Positions 1 through 6,330 of a stretch of 13,778 nucleotides of DNA are shown in pieces. Source of the DNA: an uncultured bacterium (GTDB taxonomy: Bacteria; Patescibacteria; Microgenomatia; Levybacterales; UBA12049); contig CAMPGJ010000017.1 in NCBI GenBank assembly GCA_946885425.1, forward strand, positions 1-13,778, read 5' to 3'. The notes below the pieces were generated by a model. It worked only from the letters and a program-made list of their open reading frames with translations. It made no database searches and was not told where the DNA came from. The translations under genes and the position numbers were made by a program. The first letter of the stretch is position 1. Every line of letters begins with the position of its first letter.

Positions 1-16
1 TACAAATTCAAAGCAT

Positions 17-127
17 CAAATTCCAAATAATAATCAAAATAATAATTTTCAAAACCCAAAACGTTTTTAATTTAGTATTTAAATAATTAAATTTATTTGG
101 AACTTGTAATTTAGAATTTGGAATTTG
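17..127. repeat. AT-rich inverted repeat at window edge
   Basis: An 11-bp sequence at 17-27 (caaattccaaa) is repeated exactly in inverted orientation at 117-127. Related imperfect copies lie at 97-106 and 109-119. The roughly 90 bases between the arms are very AT-rich and hold no gene. Short repeats built on ttggaatttg are, from memory, common between genes in Microgenomates-type genomes. The right arm appears to supply the -35 box of the next gene. Confidence 0.6.
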
Positions 128-146
128 TTAAACAAATAGATAGAAT
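118..146 (+). promoter_or_regulatory. Promoter of the DUF1361 gene
   Basis: A -35 box TTGGAA (118-123), a 17-nt spacer and a -10 box TAGAAT (141-146). Six nucleotides separate the -10 box from the ATG at 153, so the predicted first transcribed base is the start codon itself. The -35 box lies inside the right arm of the flanking inverted repeat. Confidence 0.55.
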
Positions 147-152
147 AGGTGT

Positions 153-719
153 ATGCATCATCCTTCTCTCATCGAATATAACTTTTCCTGGATGGCGTTT
201 AATTTAGCTTTGGCTTTTTTGCCGCTCGTTTTCGCATTATTCTTTTTCAAAGTTACTAATGTTGTACTGAAGTTTATTTTCTTTTGTGCCTGGTTGGCAT
301 ATTTGCCCAACAGCGCCTATGTCATTACTGACATGATTCATTTTATTGACGATTGGGGTGTGGCTACTTCTATGGAAAAGGGAGTTATCATCTGGCAATA
401 TATTATTTTTGAATTCTTCGGTTTGGCTGCCTTTGTTTTTGCACTCTATCCTTTTGAAAAAGCACTCAAAACCACAAAAATAAAGAAGCATATTACAACA
501 GCCTTAATAATAATGAATACACTGATCGGATTTGGAATGGTACTTGGAAGAATACATAGGGTCAACTCATGGCAAATCCTCACTGCCCCCGGAGAAGTCC
601 TGCGTTCTATGATGCAAGTATTTACATCAATAGAGTTAATTTTACTCACTATTCTTTTCGCTCTATTTGTTAATTTCTTTTACTTTCTTTTCAGGAATAG
701 TATCAAGAAGTTCTTTTAG
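153..719 (+). CDS. DUF1361 family integral membrane protein
   Basis: This is a 188-residue hydrophobic protein with about five predicted membrane spans, near residues 12-31, 37-54, 78-99, 114-132 and 158-178. Two polar motifs sit between the spans: PNSAYVITDMIH (52-63) and GRIHRVNSWQI (132-142). These match the conserved blocks I know from the DUF1361 family, whose function has not been established. The ATG at 153 is preferred because the -10 box lies 6 nt upstream; there is no Shine-Dalgarno site, so a leaderless mRNA is likely. It is a single-gene unit followed by a repeat. The family call is fairly safe; any specific activity would be a guess. Confidence 0.75.
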   Translation: MHHPSLIEYNFSWMAFNLALAFLPLVFALFFFKVTNVVLKFIFFCAWLAYLPNSAYVITDMIHFIDDWGVATSMEKGVIIWQYIIFEFFGLAAFVFALYPFEKALKTTKIKKHITTALIIMNTLIGFGMVLGRIHRVNSWQILTAPGEVLRSMMQVFTSIELILLTILFALFVNFFYFLFRNSIKKFF

Positions 720-734
720 GTAATGTGTTATCTC

Positions 735-937
735 GTCATTGCGAGCGTAATGTAATGAAGCGCGGCAATCTCGTTCATGTGTCATGCTGAATTTATTTCA
801 GCATCTCATTCTACAATTTCCTAAGGAATCATTAGATCCTGAAACACATTCACTTTGTTCAGTGCGAGAACCTGCTTTTCAGGCGAGTTCAGGATGACCT
901 TTTGGCGGACTAGATTGCTTCGTCTCCTCGCAATGAC
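735..937. repeat. Outer palindromic element with 11-bp perfect terminal inverted repeats
   Basis: The element begins with gtcattgcgag (735-745) and ends with its exact reverse complement (927-937). Subterminal bases also pair: gcggcaatct near 762-771 against agattgc near 912-918. It carries no coding capacity. A second copy lies at 4581-4698. The interior is occupied by a different element at 781-898, so this copy looks split by an insertion. Together with the terminator at 945-995 it fills the gene-free stretch 720-1046. Confidence 0.75.
781..898. repeat. Inner two-hairpin element nested in the outer repeat
   Basis: It starts gtcatgctgaa and ends ttcaggatgac, closely matching the free copy at 12736-12811. 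It has two hairpins: atgctgaa/ttcagcat at the left, and atcctgaa/ttcaggat at the right. In this copy the right-hand loop is about 44 nt (844-887), against only five bases (ctaaa) in the other copy, so a further insertion or expansion has occurred. Confidence 0.7.
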
Positions 938-944
938 AAAAGGT

Positions 945-995
945 AAAAAAGGCACTACAAGGTTAGCAGAAAAACTGCAAGTTATGTAGTGCCTT
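945..995 (-). terminator. Strong intrinsic terminator of the 57-aa/79-aa unit
   Basis: Read on the minus strand, an 11-bp perfect stem is formed by 995-985 and 959-949, capped by an inner GCAG/CTGC hairpin. It runs into six uridines (950-945). There is no T-run on the plus strand side, so it acts on minus-strand transcripts. It ends the mRNA that carries the two small genes upstream. Confidence 0.85.
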
Positions 996-1046
996 ATAGT
1001 GCACCTCCAATAGTTTTTAGGAATTGTTCGGGTTAGTGATCAGTGA

Positions 1047-1286
1047 TCAGCTGTCCTTGGGACCGTATCCACTGATCATGTCACGGTAGACGACAGACCA
1101 TCCACGGATTGATTCATAGAGAACCAATTCGTTAGGCGTCATCGCCTTGAGTTCACCGGAATACCGCTTGGCATTTGTCCAGACGGCGTAATGCCGGCCC
1201 AGTACGAGCTTGTACTTCTCCGGCAGCTCAGGTACGAGTCCCTTTGCAGGGTTGTTTTCTGAACTTACAGCTTCTTCTGAAGCCAC
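1047..1286 (-). CDS. Candidate Sm/Hfq-like small protein
   Basis: 79 residues, GTG start, with AAGGAG 5 nt upstream lying just after the stop codon of the preceding gene. Residues 33-76 fit the order of an Sm fold: strand YAVWTN, then GELKAMTPNELVL (44-56) resembling the Sm1 pattern (G-x-L, a D/T and N in the turn, hydrophobic strand), then VVYRDMIS (65-72) resembling the Hfq Sm2 signature with YKHAIS. A helix-like segment (21-31) precedes, as in Hfq, and the length is right for Hfq. There is no NG dipeptide and no invariant His in Sm2, so it would be a divergent member. The coding region is about 53% GC (hand count over 1081-1260) against about 39% in a neighbouring gene (3061-3240), hinting at transfer or different selection. 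The gene is real; the Sm-fold assignment is inference. Confidence 0.7.
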   Translation of the reverse strand: MASEEAVSSENNPAKGLVPELPEKYKLVLGRHYAVWTNAKRYSGELKAMTPNELVLYESIRGWSVVYRDMISGYGPKDS

Positions 1287-1297
1287 GAACTCTCCTT

Positions 1298-1471
1298 TCA
1301 GAGATTGGAGTGGAATCCGTCTGTACGGGCCTCATCTGTGACTGACTGAGCAGCACGGTACTCTTCGTCTTCCACGATCATCTCTGCGATTTCGCAGGAA
1401 CTAACCGTGATGTTGTAACGGTGCCTCTCGATCAGGTTGGTGATCTTGGTGACCCGCTCATCATTGGACAT
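1298..1471 (-). CDS. Small acidic protein, 57 aa, first gene of the two-gene unit
   Basis: The 57-codon frame begins at an ATG with an ideal Shine-Dalgarno AGGAGG (1482-1477) 5 nt upstream and ends with TGA at 1300-1298. Only 11 nt separate it from the GTG of the 79-aa gene, and they contain that gene's ribosome site, so the two are probably translationally coupled. The protein starts MSNDERVTKITN, has one cysteine (residue 26) and is acidic: 12 Asp/Glu against 6 Lys/Arg. It looks mainly helical, with no membrane segment. I do not recognise the family; short proteins of this style are common in phages and mobile elements. Third-position C/G-rich codons match the 79-aa gene and differ from the flanking genes. 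Confidence 0.7.
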   Translation of the reverse strand: MSNDERVTKITNLIERHRYNITVSSCEIAEMIVEDEEYRAAQSVTDEARTDGFHSNL

Positions 1472-1599
1472 TTCTGCCTCCTACTTTCCTAACTTTCAAG
1501 GTGCGATTCAAGTAGCAGTCGCTACCTGAGGCTAATCACAAGCTAAGTGAGCATCTCAGTCGCATAGTGATTGAGCGTCCTTAACCTGCTTTTAATCTA
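1472..1599 (-). promoter_or_regulatory. Structured 5' leader of the 57-aa/79-aa mRNA
   Basis: About 128 nt lie between the predicted transcription start (near 1599) and the first ATG. They contain a perfect hairpin with 5-bp stem and 4-nt loop at 1512-1525, and an extended hairpin pairing 1526-1530 with 1555-1559 and 1536-1539 with 1547-1550. An alternative 6-bp pairing (1534-1539 with 1567-1572, plus three more pairs past a bulge) uses the same bases, so the two cannot coexist. No known riboswitch class is recognisable. This is the only long structured leader here apart from that of the MscS-like gene. Confidence 0.45.
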
Positions 1600-1605
1600 A
1601 AGCAG
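1586..1605. repeat. Perfect 7-bp dyad at the predicted transcription start
   Basis: ctgcttt (1586-1592) pairs with aaagcag (1599-1605) around a 6-nt loop. It directly abuts the minus-strand -10 box at 1606-1611 and covers the predicted start point. It could be a repressor operator or, if transcription starts slightly upstream, a 5'-terminal RNA hairpin. Confidence 0.5.
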
Positions 1606-1635
1606 ATTATATCATAAAATACCCTATAATGCTAA
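1606..1635 (-). promoter_or_regulatory. Promoter of the 57-aa/79-aa unit
   Basis: On the minus strand, a -10 box TATAAT (1611-1606) is preceded by TTAGCA (1635-1630) at 18-nt spacing. The -10 box is a perfect consensus; the -35 box matches 4 of 6 bases. Confidence 0.5.
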
Positions 1636-1699
1636 GTTTAAGACCCTAGAATTATGAGGTAGGAATTAAGGCTGTCCTTTATTGTAAGCAAAACAAAGT

Positions 1700-1728
1700 T
1701 TGACAAATCGGTATCAATATCTTACATT
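1700..1728 (+). promoter_or_regulatory. Promoter of the LytR_C gene
   Basis: A consensus TTGACA (1700-1705), an exact 17-nt spacer and TACATT (1723-1728). The predicted start near 1735 leaves a leader of about 15 nt with GAGGG (1736-1740) 9 nt ahead of the ATG at 1750. Confidence 0.75.
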
Positions 1729-1749
1729 AGAGATAGAGGGATTTCTGCC

Positions 1750-2889
1750 ATGCGTACAAAGAAAAGAGCTAAGTCGGTATCATTTGAAAAGCCTGCGTCT
1801 AAGTCTGTTGACGCGTCAAACGAGATTGAAAGCAAATCAAAAGATGCAACGTCCGCGTCAAACGTGGCTGAGGCAAACGTTGCTGTTAAACACCCTGAGA
1901 TACATAAAAAGGAAGAGAAGACCGAACTAAAGGCAGTTCAGACTGACAAAACCGTCGAGCCGAAAGAAGAACCCAAAGAAGATACATCTGCAAAGGCTGA
2001 TAAAGAGGTTGAAACACATAAGAAGGAAGAGCAGATTGAGTCAAAGGCCGACTCTGATGCTTCCGGCTCCGCTAAAGCTTCGACGGACAAAGTTGACGAG
2101 CTGAAAGAGGATCCTCTGGTGAAGGATCTGGAAAGCCTGAAAGAGCCCGAGGCCCCGCTCAGCGAGGTTAAAAAGGAAAGTAAAGAAGAAGTTCCACATA
2201 GCGATACTATCTCAAAAGAGGAGGAGATTGTTACTGAATCAAAGGAAGAAGTATCAGAGGCAGCAGTTGCAGTAAAGGAAGAAAAGACTGAAGTTTCGGT
2301 AGATAAAGCTTCTGATTTGAAAAAAGATGATAGTCTTTTCAATGTTAAGGGTTCTGCATTTTCTACTAGTGATGGCTTGTACGATAAAAGAAAGAAAAAC
2401 TCCCTTCCATTCTTCTTTCTTGTTGCTGGTGTTGCGTTTGTCTTAGGTCTGGCTGTCATGGGAGGAGGAGAGTACCTGCTGAAGTCTTCAGATATAAAAG
2501 TTCCGAGTATAACAAGTATGTCTATGACACAACCATCTCCTACACCAGTTCCTACAGAAATTCCCGAACCCACAGAAGAACCTAAAAAAGTTGATCTTTC
2601 TGCCTTCACGATCAAAGTATTAAATGGAAGCGGTGTAAAAGGAGAAGCAGCAAAAGTAAAAGCTAACCTTACAGCTGCCGGATTTAAGGTCACAACTACC
2701 GGTAATGCTGATTTAGACGATTATAAAGAAACGCAAATTCAGGCAAAGAAGGGGACAGATAAAGAATTTTTGAAGCAACTGGAAGCAGTGTTGGATAAAT
2801 CATACGTTGTAGATGAAGCTTCTACATCACCATCAGGGGCAGCGATAACCACAGATGTTGTGGTTATCATCGGAGTCAGTACTAAGTAG
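1750..2889 (+). CDS. Single-pass membrane protein with Lys/Glu-rich tail and LytR_C domain
   Basis: 379 residues in four parts: a low-complexity Lys/Glu/Ser-rich tail (1 to about 215), predicted cytoplasmic and disordered; one membrane span (about 219-245); a Pro/Thr-rich linker (262-278); and a C-terminal domain (about 286-376). The last begins FTIKVLNGSGVKGEA and ends with the strand TTDVVVIIG, both typical of LytR_C (PF13399). In Gram-positive bacteria that domain is found on LytR-CpsA-Psr wall-attachment proteins or alone. Here there is no LCP catalytic domain, so it more likely binds envelope polymer or a partner outside the membrane. The positive residues before the span (KRKK) support an N-in orientation. 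It has its own strong promoter. Its last 8 nt overlap the end of the convergent carbonic-anhydrase-like gene. Confidence 0.8.
   Translation: MRTKKRAKSVSFEKPASKSVDASNEIESKSKDATSASNVAEANVAVKHPEIHKKEEKTELKAVQTDKTVEPKEEPKEDTSAKADKEVETHKKEEQIESKADSDASGSAKASTDKVDELKEDPLVKDLESLKEPEAPLSEVKKESKEEVPHSDTISKEEEIVTESKEEVSEAAVAVKEEKTEVSVDKASDLKKDDSLFNVKGSAFSTSDGLYDKRKKNSLPFFFLVAGVAFVLGLAVMGGGEYLLKSSDIKVPSITSMSMTQPSPTPVPTEIPEPTEEPKKVDLSAFTIKVLNGSGVKGEAAKVKANLTAAGFKVTTTGNADLDDYKETQIQAKKGTDKEFLKQLEAVLDKSYVVDEASTSPSGAAITTDVVVIIGVSTK
2844..2868. repeat. Perfect 9-bp hairpin in the 3' end of the LytR_C gene
   Basis: gataaccac (2844-2852) and gtggttatc (2860-2868) are exact reverse complements around a 7-nt loop, 18 nt before the stop codon. 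No T-run follows on either strand, so it is not a standard intrinsic terminator. It could stabilise the mRNA 3' end or block transcription entering from the convergent gene. Confidence 0.5.
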
Positions 2890-4495
2890 CTTTAAAACTT
2901 ATATCTTCGGGTAAATTATCTTGTTCGGCATACGGAGAAATAACTTCTATTATTTTTCTTGTTTTTTCATCATAAATTGCTCCAAGTACAACGGTATCGC
3001 CATTCGGGACACCATTGGGATATTCTTTGCGGATCTGTGACATATTTCCTCTTACAATAGCGGCTGTAACCTCAAAATCATCAATTGCTGCACTTCTTTT
3101 TCTATATTTGTCTGCATCGATTCCTCCTGTAACCAGAATTATCCGACCTTCTTTAGAAAAATCTGCCGCTAATTCATCTTTTAGTTTGGGCATGTGGGTG
3201 TACGCTAGTCCATAAAGCTTATCAACACCTGTTTTATCATCTTGAGTAAGACGAGCGTTAGGTGTTACTTCCACAAAAGCAATATTTTCTGTGTTAAAAG
3301 TAGCACCAGTTGGTCCAACTCGTACTAATTGTTCAGGATGTTCACGCAAGTCATGATTGCCGGGCTGAATGTTTGCCATATCTCTATAAACTGAATTACG
3401 GACAGCCATATAAGCAAGGGTTCTAACCGTATTTTCAGTCTTATCCTTTTTAAGATCAGTTGGAATCCATGAAAATCCTTCTTCTGAATGTTCTTGCTTT
3501 TCTACAATTTCTCTGGTGATATCTCCGATAAGAATAAGATTCTCTGCAAATTTATGTGAATCTTTAATATCAATTTTTTTATCGCCGTCAATTCCAAGTT
3601 TCTGTTTTGCGAGAGCAATGTCATCTACTAATTTCTCATCCAAAAGCTCTGTCATAAGAATTTTCTTTGTGGAGTGGAGATCTTCCATATTTTTCCGCAA
3701 AGGTTTTTCCGGGTCTAATAATCCTTCTAAATAAGCATCCCGAAGACCAAATACAAGACCTTGTGAGTATGAGTCATGAATCATGTCATAGGTTGTTCCA
3801 CTACCTCCTGCTCTCTTAATGTCTGTTTCAAATGCAAAAAATTGTGAATCTAGCTCATCAAAATAAAGATCAATCCCACCAAATTTCATTCCTTCTTTTT
3901 CCGCTTCTGACTGTGGTCTTCCGCCTGCTTTAATTTTTGCTTTTGCGGCGCCACATCCATGCATAGTATCCATAGAATCTATGTGCGGGCCAAGAAATTC
4001 AACTACTTCGGGATTGTATCCTTTTTCTTTTCGTTTTTTTAGTGACGCACTGATCTTACCAGCTACAATTTCATCCTCCAGCACAGCAGACTCATCTGTA
4101 GCAGAATATCTCGTTTCTGGCATGCCTTGTGGCCTCTTGTGAAGCAATCCTACTAATGGATCAAATATTGCTACGTTTAGTATTCTTCCATCAGAGCATT
4201 GAACACCTCCTGGTCTTGTTTGAAGAAAATCGCGAGTAGTATTTATAAATCTCTTATACTTATCAGAAGAAATTTGTTCTGCAATAATTTCCCCTTCTTC
4301 AACGTAGCTTCGAAATCTTCTGTCTATACTTGTTTCAATTTTCCTCTGCGCTTCCTGAGAGGTGCCATAAAGGAATGCGATATCTTTTGCTTTACCAATC
4401 AATGCGTCTATTTTTGTGCCTTTTTCTTTTTCTGAGGTTCGGGAAAACAAGGTTTCTTGTGATGTATTCTGTCCAAATTCAGCGTTTCTGCTCAT
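2882..4495 (-). CDS. Long beta-carbonic-anhydrase-like protein, CsoSCA-like ligand spacing
   Basis: 537 residues. Residues 100-104 (CSDGR) match the Cys-x-Asp-x-Arg motif of beta-carbonic anhydrases, in which Cys binds zinc and Asp/Arg form the catalytic dyad. H171 and C181 (also H179, giving HGCG) can supply the remaining ligands, followed by AAKAK like the G-A-x-K-A that follows the Cys in the family. Ordinary beta enzymes are about 200 residues with an H-x-x-C site. Here the spacings (C100 to H171, 71; C100 to C181, 81) resemble those I recall for carboxysomal CsoSCA (about 69 and 80), which is also over 500 residues with extra N- and C-terminal domains. No carboxysome gene is nearby. There is no signal peptide, so it should be cytoplasmic, interconverting CO2 and bicarbonate if active. 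ATG at 4495 chosen; a good promoter lies 20 nt upstream. Confidence 0.6.
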   Translation of the reverse strand: MSRNAEFGQNTSQETLFSRTSEKEKGTKIDALIGKAKDIAFLYGTSQEAQRKIETSIDRRFRSYVEEGEIIAEQISSDKYKRFINTTRDFLQTRPGGVQCSDGRILNVAIFDPLVGLLHKRPQGMPETRYSATDESAVLEDEIVAGKISASLKKRKEKGYNPEVVEFLGPHIDSMDTMHGCGAAKAKIKAGGRPQSEAEKEGMKFGGIDLYFDELDSQFFAFETDIKRAGGSGTTYDMIHDSYSQGLVFGLRDAYLEGLLDPEKPLRKNMEDLHSTKKILMTELLDEKLVDDIALAKQKLGIDGDKKIDIKDSHKFAENLILIGDITREIVEKQEHSEEGFSWIPTDLKKDKTENTVRTLAYMAVRNSVYRDMANIQPGNHDLREHPEQLVRVGPTGATFNTENIAFVEVTPNARLTQDDKTGVDKLYGLAYTHMPKLKDELAADFSKEGRIILVTGGIDADKYRKRSAAIDDFEVTAAIVRGNMSQIRKEYPNGVPNGDTVVLGAIYDEKTRKIIEVISPYAEQDNLPEDISFKAT

Positions 4496-4515
4496 AGTAT
4501 TTCTTACAAAAGCTG

Positions 4516-4544
4516 ATTATAGTACTTATTGCTCGGTAATTCAA
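4516..4544 (-). promoter_or_regulatory. Promoter of the carbonic-anhydrase-like gene
   Basis: On the minus strand: TTGAAT (4544-4539), a 17-nt spacer, TATAAT (4521-4516). The predicted start near 4509 gives a leader of about 14 nt without a clear ribosome site. Confidence 0.75.
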
Positions 4545-4580
4545 GCTATTTTACAAGATTTCTAATGAATTTAAGAAAGC

Positions 4581-4698
4581 GTCATTGCGAGAAATGAAGT
4601 ATGAGTGACGAAGCAATCTAGTCTCTAAAGAAATTGTGGACGAGATCGCCACGTCTTCGACCGTGAGCTCAGACCGAACCGGCTTCGCTCGCGATGAT
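4581..4698. repeat. Second copy of the gtcattgcgag palindromic repeat
   Basis: The left end gtcattgcgag (4581-4591) is identical to the repeat end at 735, and gacgaagcaatct (4607-4619) matches the inner border of that element. The right end (4688-4698, ctcgcgatgat) is an imperfect inverse. The element ends 6 bases before the stop codon of the CAP protein gene. With the promoter it fills the non-coding stretch 4496-4704. Confidence 0.65.
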
Positions 4699-4704
4699 AA
4701 GAGA

Positions 4705-5727
4705 TTAACAGGGGTTTGTGTCAGGAAGGGCTGAACCTGGGTCATTAGGATCTAAGGTTCCAGGATCAATTGTCCCACCAGTACTGCCTCCGAGAAGGTT
4801 TATAAGTTCTTCTATCAGTTTTATTAGTTGCTCTATTAACCCGTTACTGTTGCCCTTTTTATTCTTATTTTTTCTATGGTTAGCCTGGATGTCATCCCCT
4901 GCGTTGTTTGAGTTCAATTGTGATGAAACGCATGGTGTGGGTTCTGGGTCTTGATTTCCTGTTCCCGCTGCAGCATCCGGTACATCTGTAGGACATGAAC
5001 CAAGACAAGCAGGTGAAGGAATCACACTTCCCTGGCCAGGGTTCCCACCTGTTCCTGGGTCTGCAGGAACACTAGTTGGAGCTGCAGGCACATCTGTTGG
5101 ATCTGGCTGTACAGGTTGATTTGGTGCAGAACCTGGAGGAGACGCCATATCTACCACCCAATAATTACCTGTTTGACCGATTGCCATAAAATCAGCTGTA
5201 GGAGATAAGAGATCACCATTGAGTTCAGCATCAGCTTTCAATGCAGCGAGAGCTTCTGGGACAGTTGGAGCTATAGCTATATTCTCTCTGAATTCTCCTG
5301 ATAGATCGACAACACAATCAAATAATCGGTTTTCTAGTGGCCTATTAAATGAATCAGTTCCATTTGGCATCTGAACATTATTCATGGATAAATCTTTACT
5401 GTACCATTTAGCGGATTTCTTCAGTTGTGGAGTAGCCATAATCGCTCTTAGATTCTTCTCTTGGCGGTATGCATTTATTGCATCAAATAAAGCCTGTTCA
5501 TTTGCTGAGTTTTGCAACTCTGCTGCAGTATTTGGACAGTTAGTGGGAGGAGCCATCGGATCAAACATGCTTTGATCTGGAGGCGATGGCATTGTTTGGG
5601 CTCTTGTTCTTGGATCTTGAGGTTGACCCATTTGAAAGACTGCGACTGATAAGCCTACTGAGATAACTCCAATCAATAAGAAAAGAGGAAATATGGATTT
5701 CTTACTCTTTGATGGTTTTTTCTTCAT
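4705..5727 (-). CDS. Membrane-anchored CAP (SCP/PR-1) domain surface protein
   Basis: 340 residues from the ATG at 5727. A Lys-rich N-terminus and one hydrophobic span (about 12-31) form a signal anchor that exports the rest. Residues about 75-196 fit a CAP domain: a first helix with AINAYRQEKNL, then L-x-x-x-A-x-x-Y-S-x-D, ENIAIA, and the closing strand YWVVDMA. A long Pro/Gly/Thr/Asp linker with several Cys follows, then a Lys/Asn-rich stretch, an amphipathic helix (LIEQLIKLIEELINLL), and a Gly/Asp/Pro tail ending in Cys. CAP proteins are secreted and bind lipids or act at surfaces; which applies here is unknown. An in-frame ATG at 5733 lies upstream, but the promoter predicts a start near 5729, so 5727 is preferred with an almost leaderless mRNA. 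Confidence 0.7.
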   Translation of the reverse strand: MKKKPSKSKKSIFPLFLLIGVISVGLSVAVFQMGQPQDPRTRAQTMPSPPDQSMFDPMAPPTNCPNTAAELQNSANEQALFDAINAYRQEKNLRAIMATPQLKKSAKWYSKDLSMNNVQMPNGTDSFNRPLENRLFDCVVDLSGEFRENIAIAPTVPEALAALKADAELNGDLLSPTADFMAIGQTGNYWVVDMASPPGSAPNQPVQPDPTDVPAAPTSVPADPGTGGNPGQGSVIPSPACLGSCPTDVPDAAAGTGNQDPEPTPCVSSQLNSNNAGDDIQANHRKNKNKKGNSNGLIEQLIKLIEELINLLGGSTGGTIDPGTLDPNDPGSALPDTNPC

Positions 5728-5735
5728 ATACATAT

Positions 5736-5764
5736 ATAGTATGGAGAATTTTGCAGTAAATCAA
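5736..5764 (-). promoter_or_regulatory. Promoter of the CAP protein gene
   Basis: On the minus strand: TTGATT (5764-5759), 17-nt spacer, TACTAT (5741-5736). The predicted start near 5729 falls after the first of two in-frame ATGs, which decides for the second one at 5727. Confidence 0.65.
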
Positions 5765-5800
5765 GAGCCAAAAGCAGGCAGATCCTGAAGCCAAATTTAA

Positions 5801-6301
5801 TTATTTCACCATGAGGATGCGGTTGTCACTATCTGGTTCAGAAATTTTTCTAAAACCAAATTTTTGATAGAGATGGATAGCCCGGCTATTGTCTGCTCGT
5901 GATTCCAGCCAGATTCCATAGTTTTGATTTTTTTGTTCCTCAAATTGGGAGAAAGCTTCTTGCATAAATGGTAAAGCTAATTTTTTGCCCTTTGCTGGTT
6001 CATAAAGCCTGATTGCAAAGGTTGTATCATATAAATTATGAGCGAATTCCTCTATATATGATTTATTTGGAAGGAGTTTATTAGTAAACCAAATAATTCC
6101 AGCCAGCTCATCATCAAAAAGTAAAGCATAAATCTTTACTTGACCTATAAATCTCTTTGCTGATTCAAAATCAGCAAACCGCTGTGCATCTCTGGTAAAC
6201 CAGCGTATATCAGCATCTTCCATCGTATATGCTACCAGCTGTCGGATATGCTCATCCGAAAGTTCATGAACGATTTTATAATTATTAAGTTTATCTTCCA
6301 T
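5801..6301 (-). CDS. GNAT-family N-acetyltransferase
   Basis: 166 residues with the GNAT layout. A central strand (YALLFDDELAGIIWF, about 78-92) precedes motif A, where RLYEPAKGKKLA (about 118-129) occupies the position of the R/Q-x-x-G-x-G/A pyrophosphate loop for acetyl-CoA. The C-terminal motif B has ESRADNSRAIHLYQKFGF, the usual N-x-x-A-x-x-x-Y-x-x-x-G-F pattern. It should transfer an acetyl group from acetyl-CoA to an amine; the substrate cannot be read from the sequence. No ribosome site is visible. A weak -10 (TAAAAT, 6316-6311) lies 9 nt upstream of the ATG. It stands alone, downstream of a repeat remnant and divergent from the dihydrouridine synthase gene. Confidence 0.8.
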   Translation of the reverse strand: MEDKLNNYKIVHELSDEHIRQLVAYTMEDADIRWFTRDAQRFADFESAKRFIGQVKIYALLFDDELAGIIWFTNKLLPNKSYIEEFAHNLYDTTFAIRLYEPAKGKKLALPFMQEAFSQFEEQKNQNYGIWLESRADNSRAIHLYQKFGFRKISEPDSDNRILMVK

Positions 6302-6330
6302 TGTTATTTTATTTTACAGTATTATCCCCA

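Noticed and set aside
735..937. CRISPR-like array of repeats
   Set aside because: Only single inverted copies are present, with no regularly spaced direct repeats and no cas genes anywhere in the window.
1298..1300. Possible recoding of UGA as an amino acid, as in some CPR lineages
   Set aside because: Several genes (dus, the 57-aa, 79-aa and C39-like proteins) end cleanly at UGA, and no conserved protein here has an internal UGA.
1625..1630. Plus-strand TATAAT as a second promoter for the LytR_C gene
   Set aside because: No -35 box at suitable spacing, and a consensus promoter lies 75 nt closer to the gene.
1938..2693. Long minus-strand frame (251 codons) rich in Ser/Thr/Phe opposite the LytR_C gene
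   Set aside because: It is the antisense of the Lys/Glu-rich repeats and the membrane span of the plus-strand gene. It has no promoter or ribosome site, while the plus strand has a consensus promoter and a recognisable domain.
4551..4745. 64-codon minus-strand frame at the end of the CAP gene
   Set aside because: It is made almost entirely of the palindromic repeat at 4581-4698 and lacks a ribosome site or promoter.
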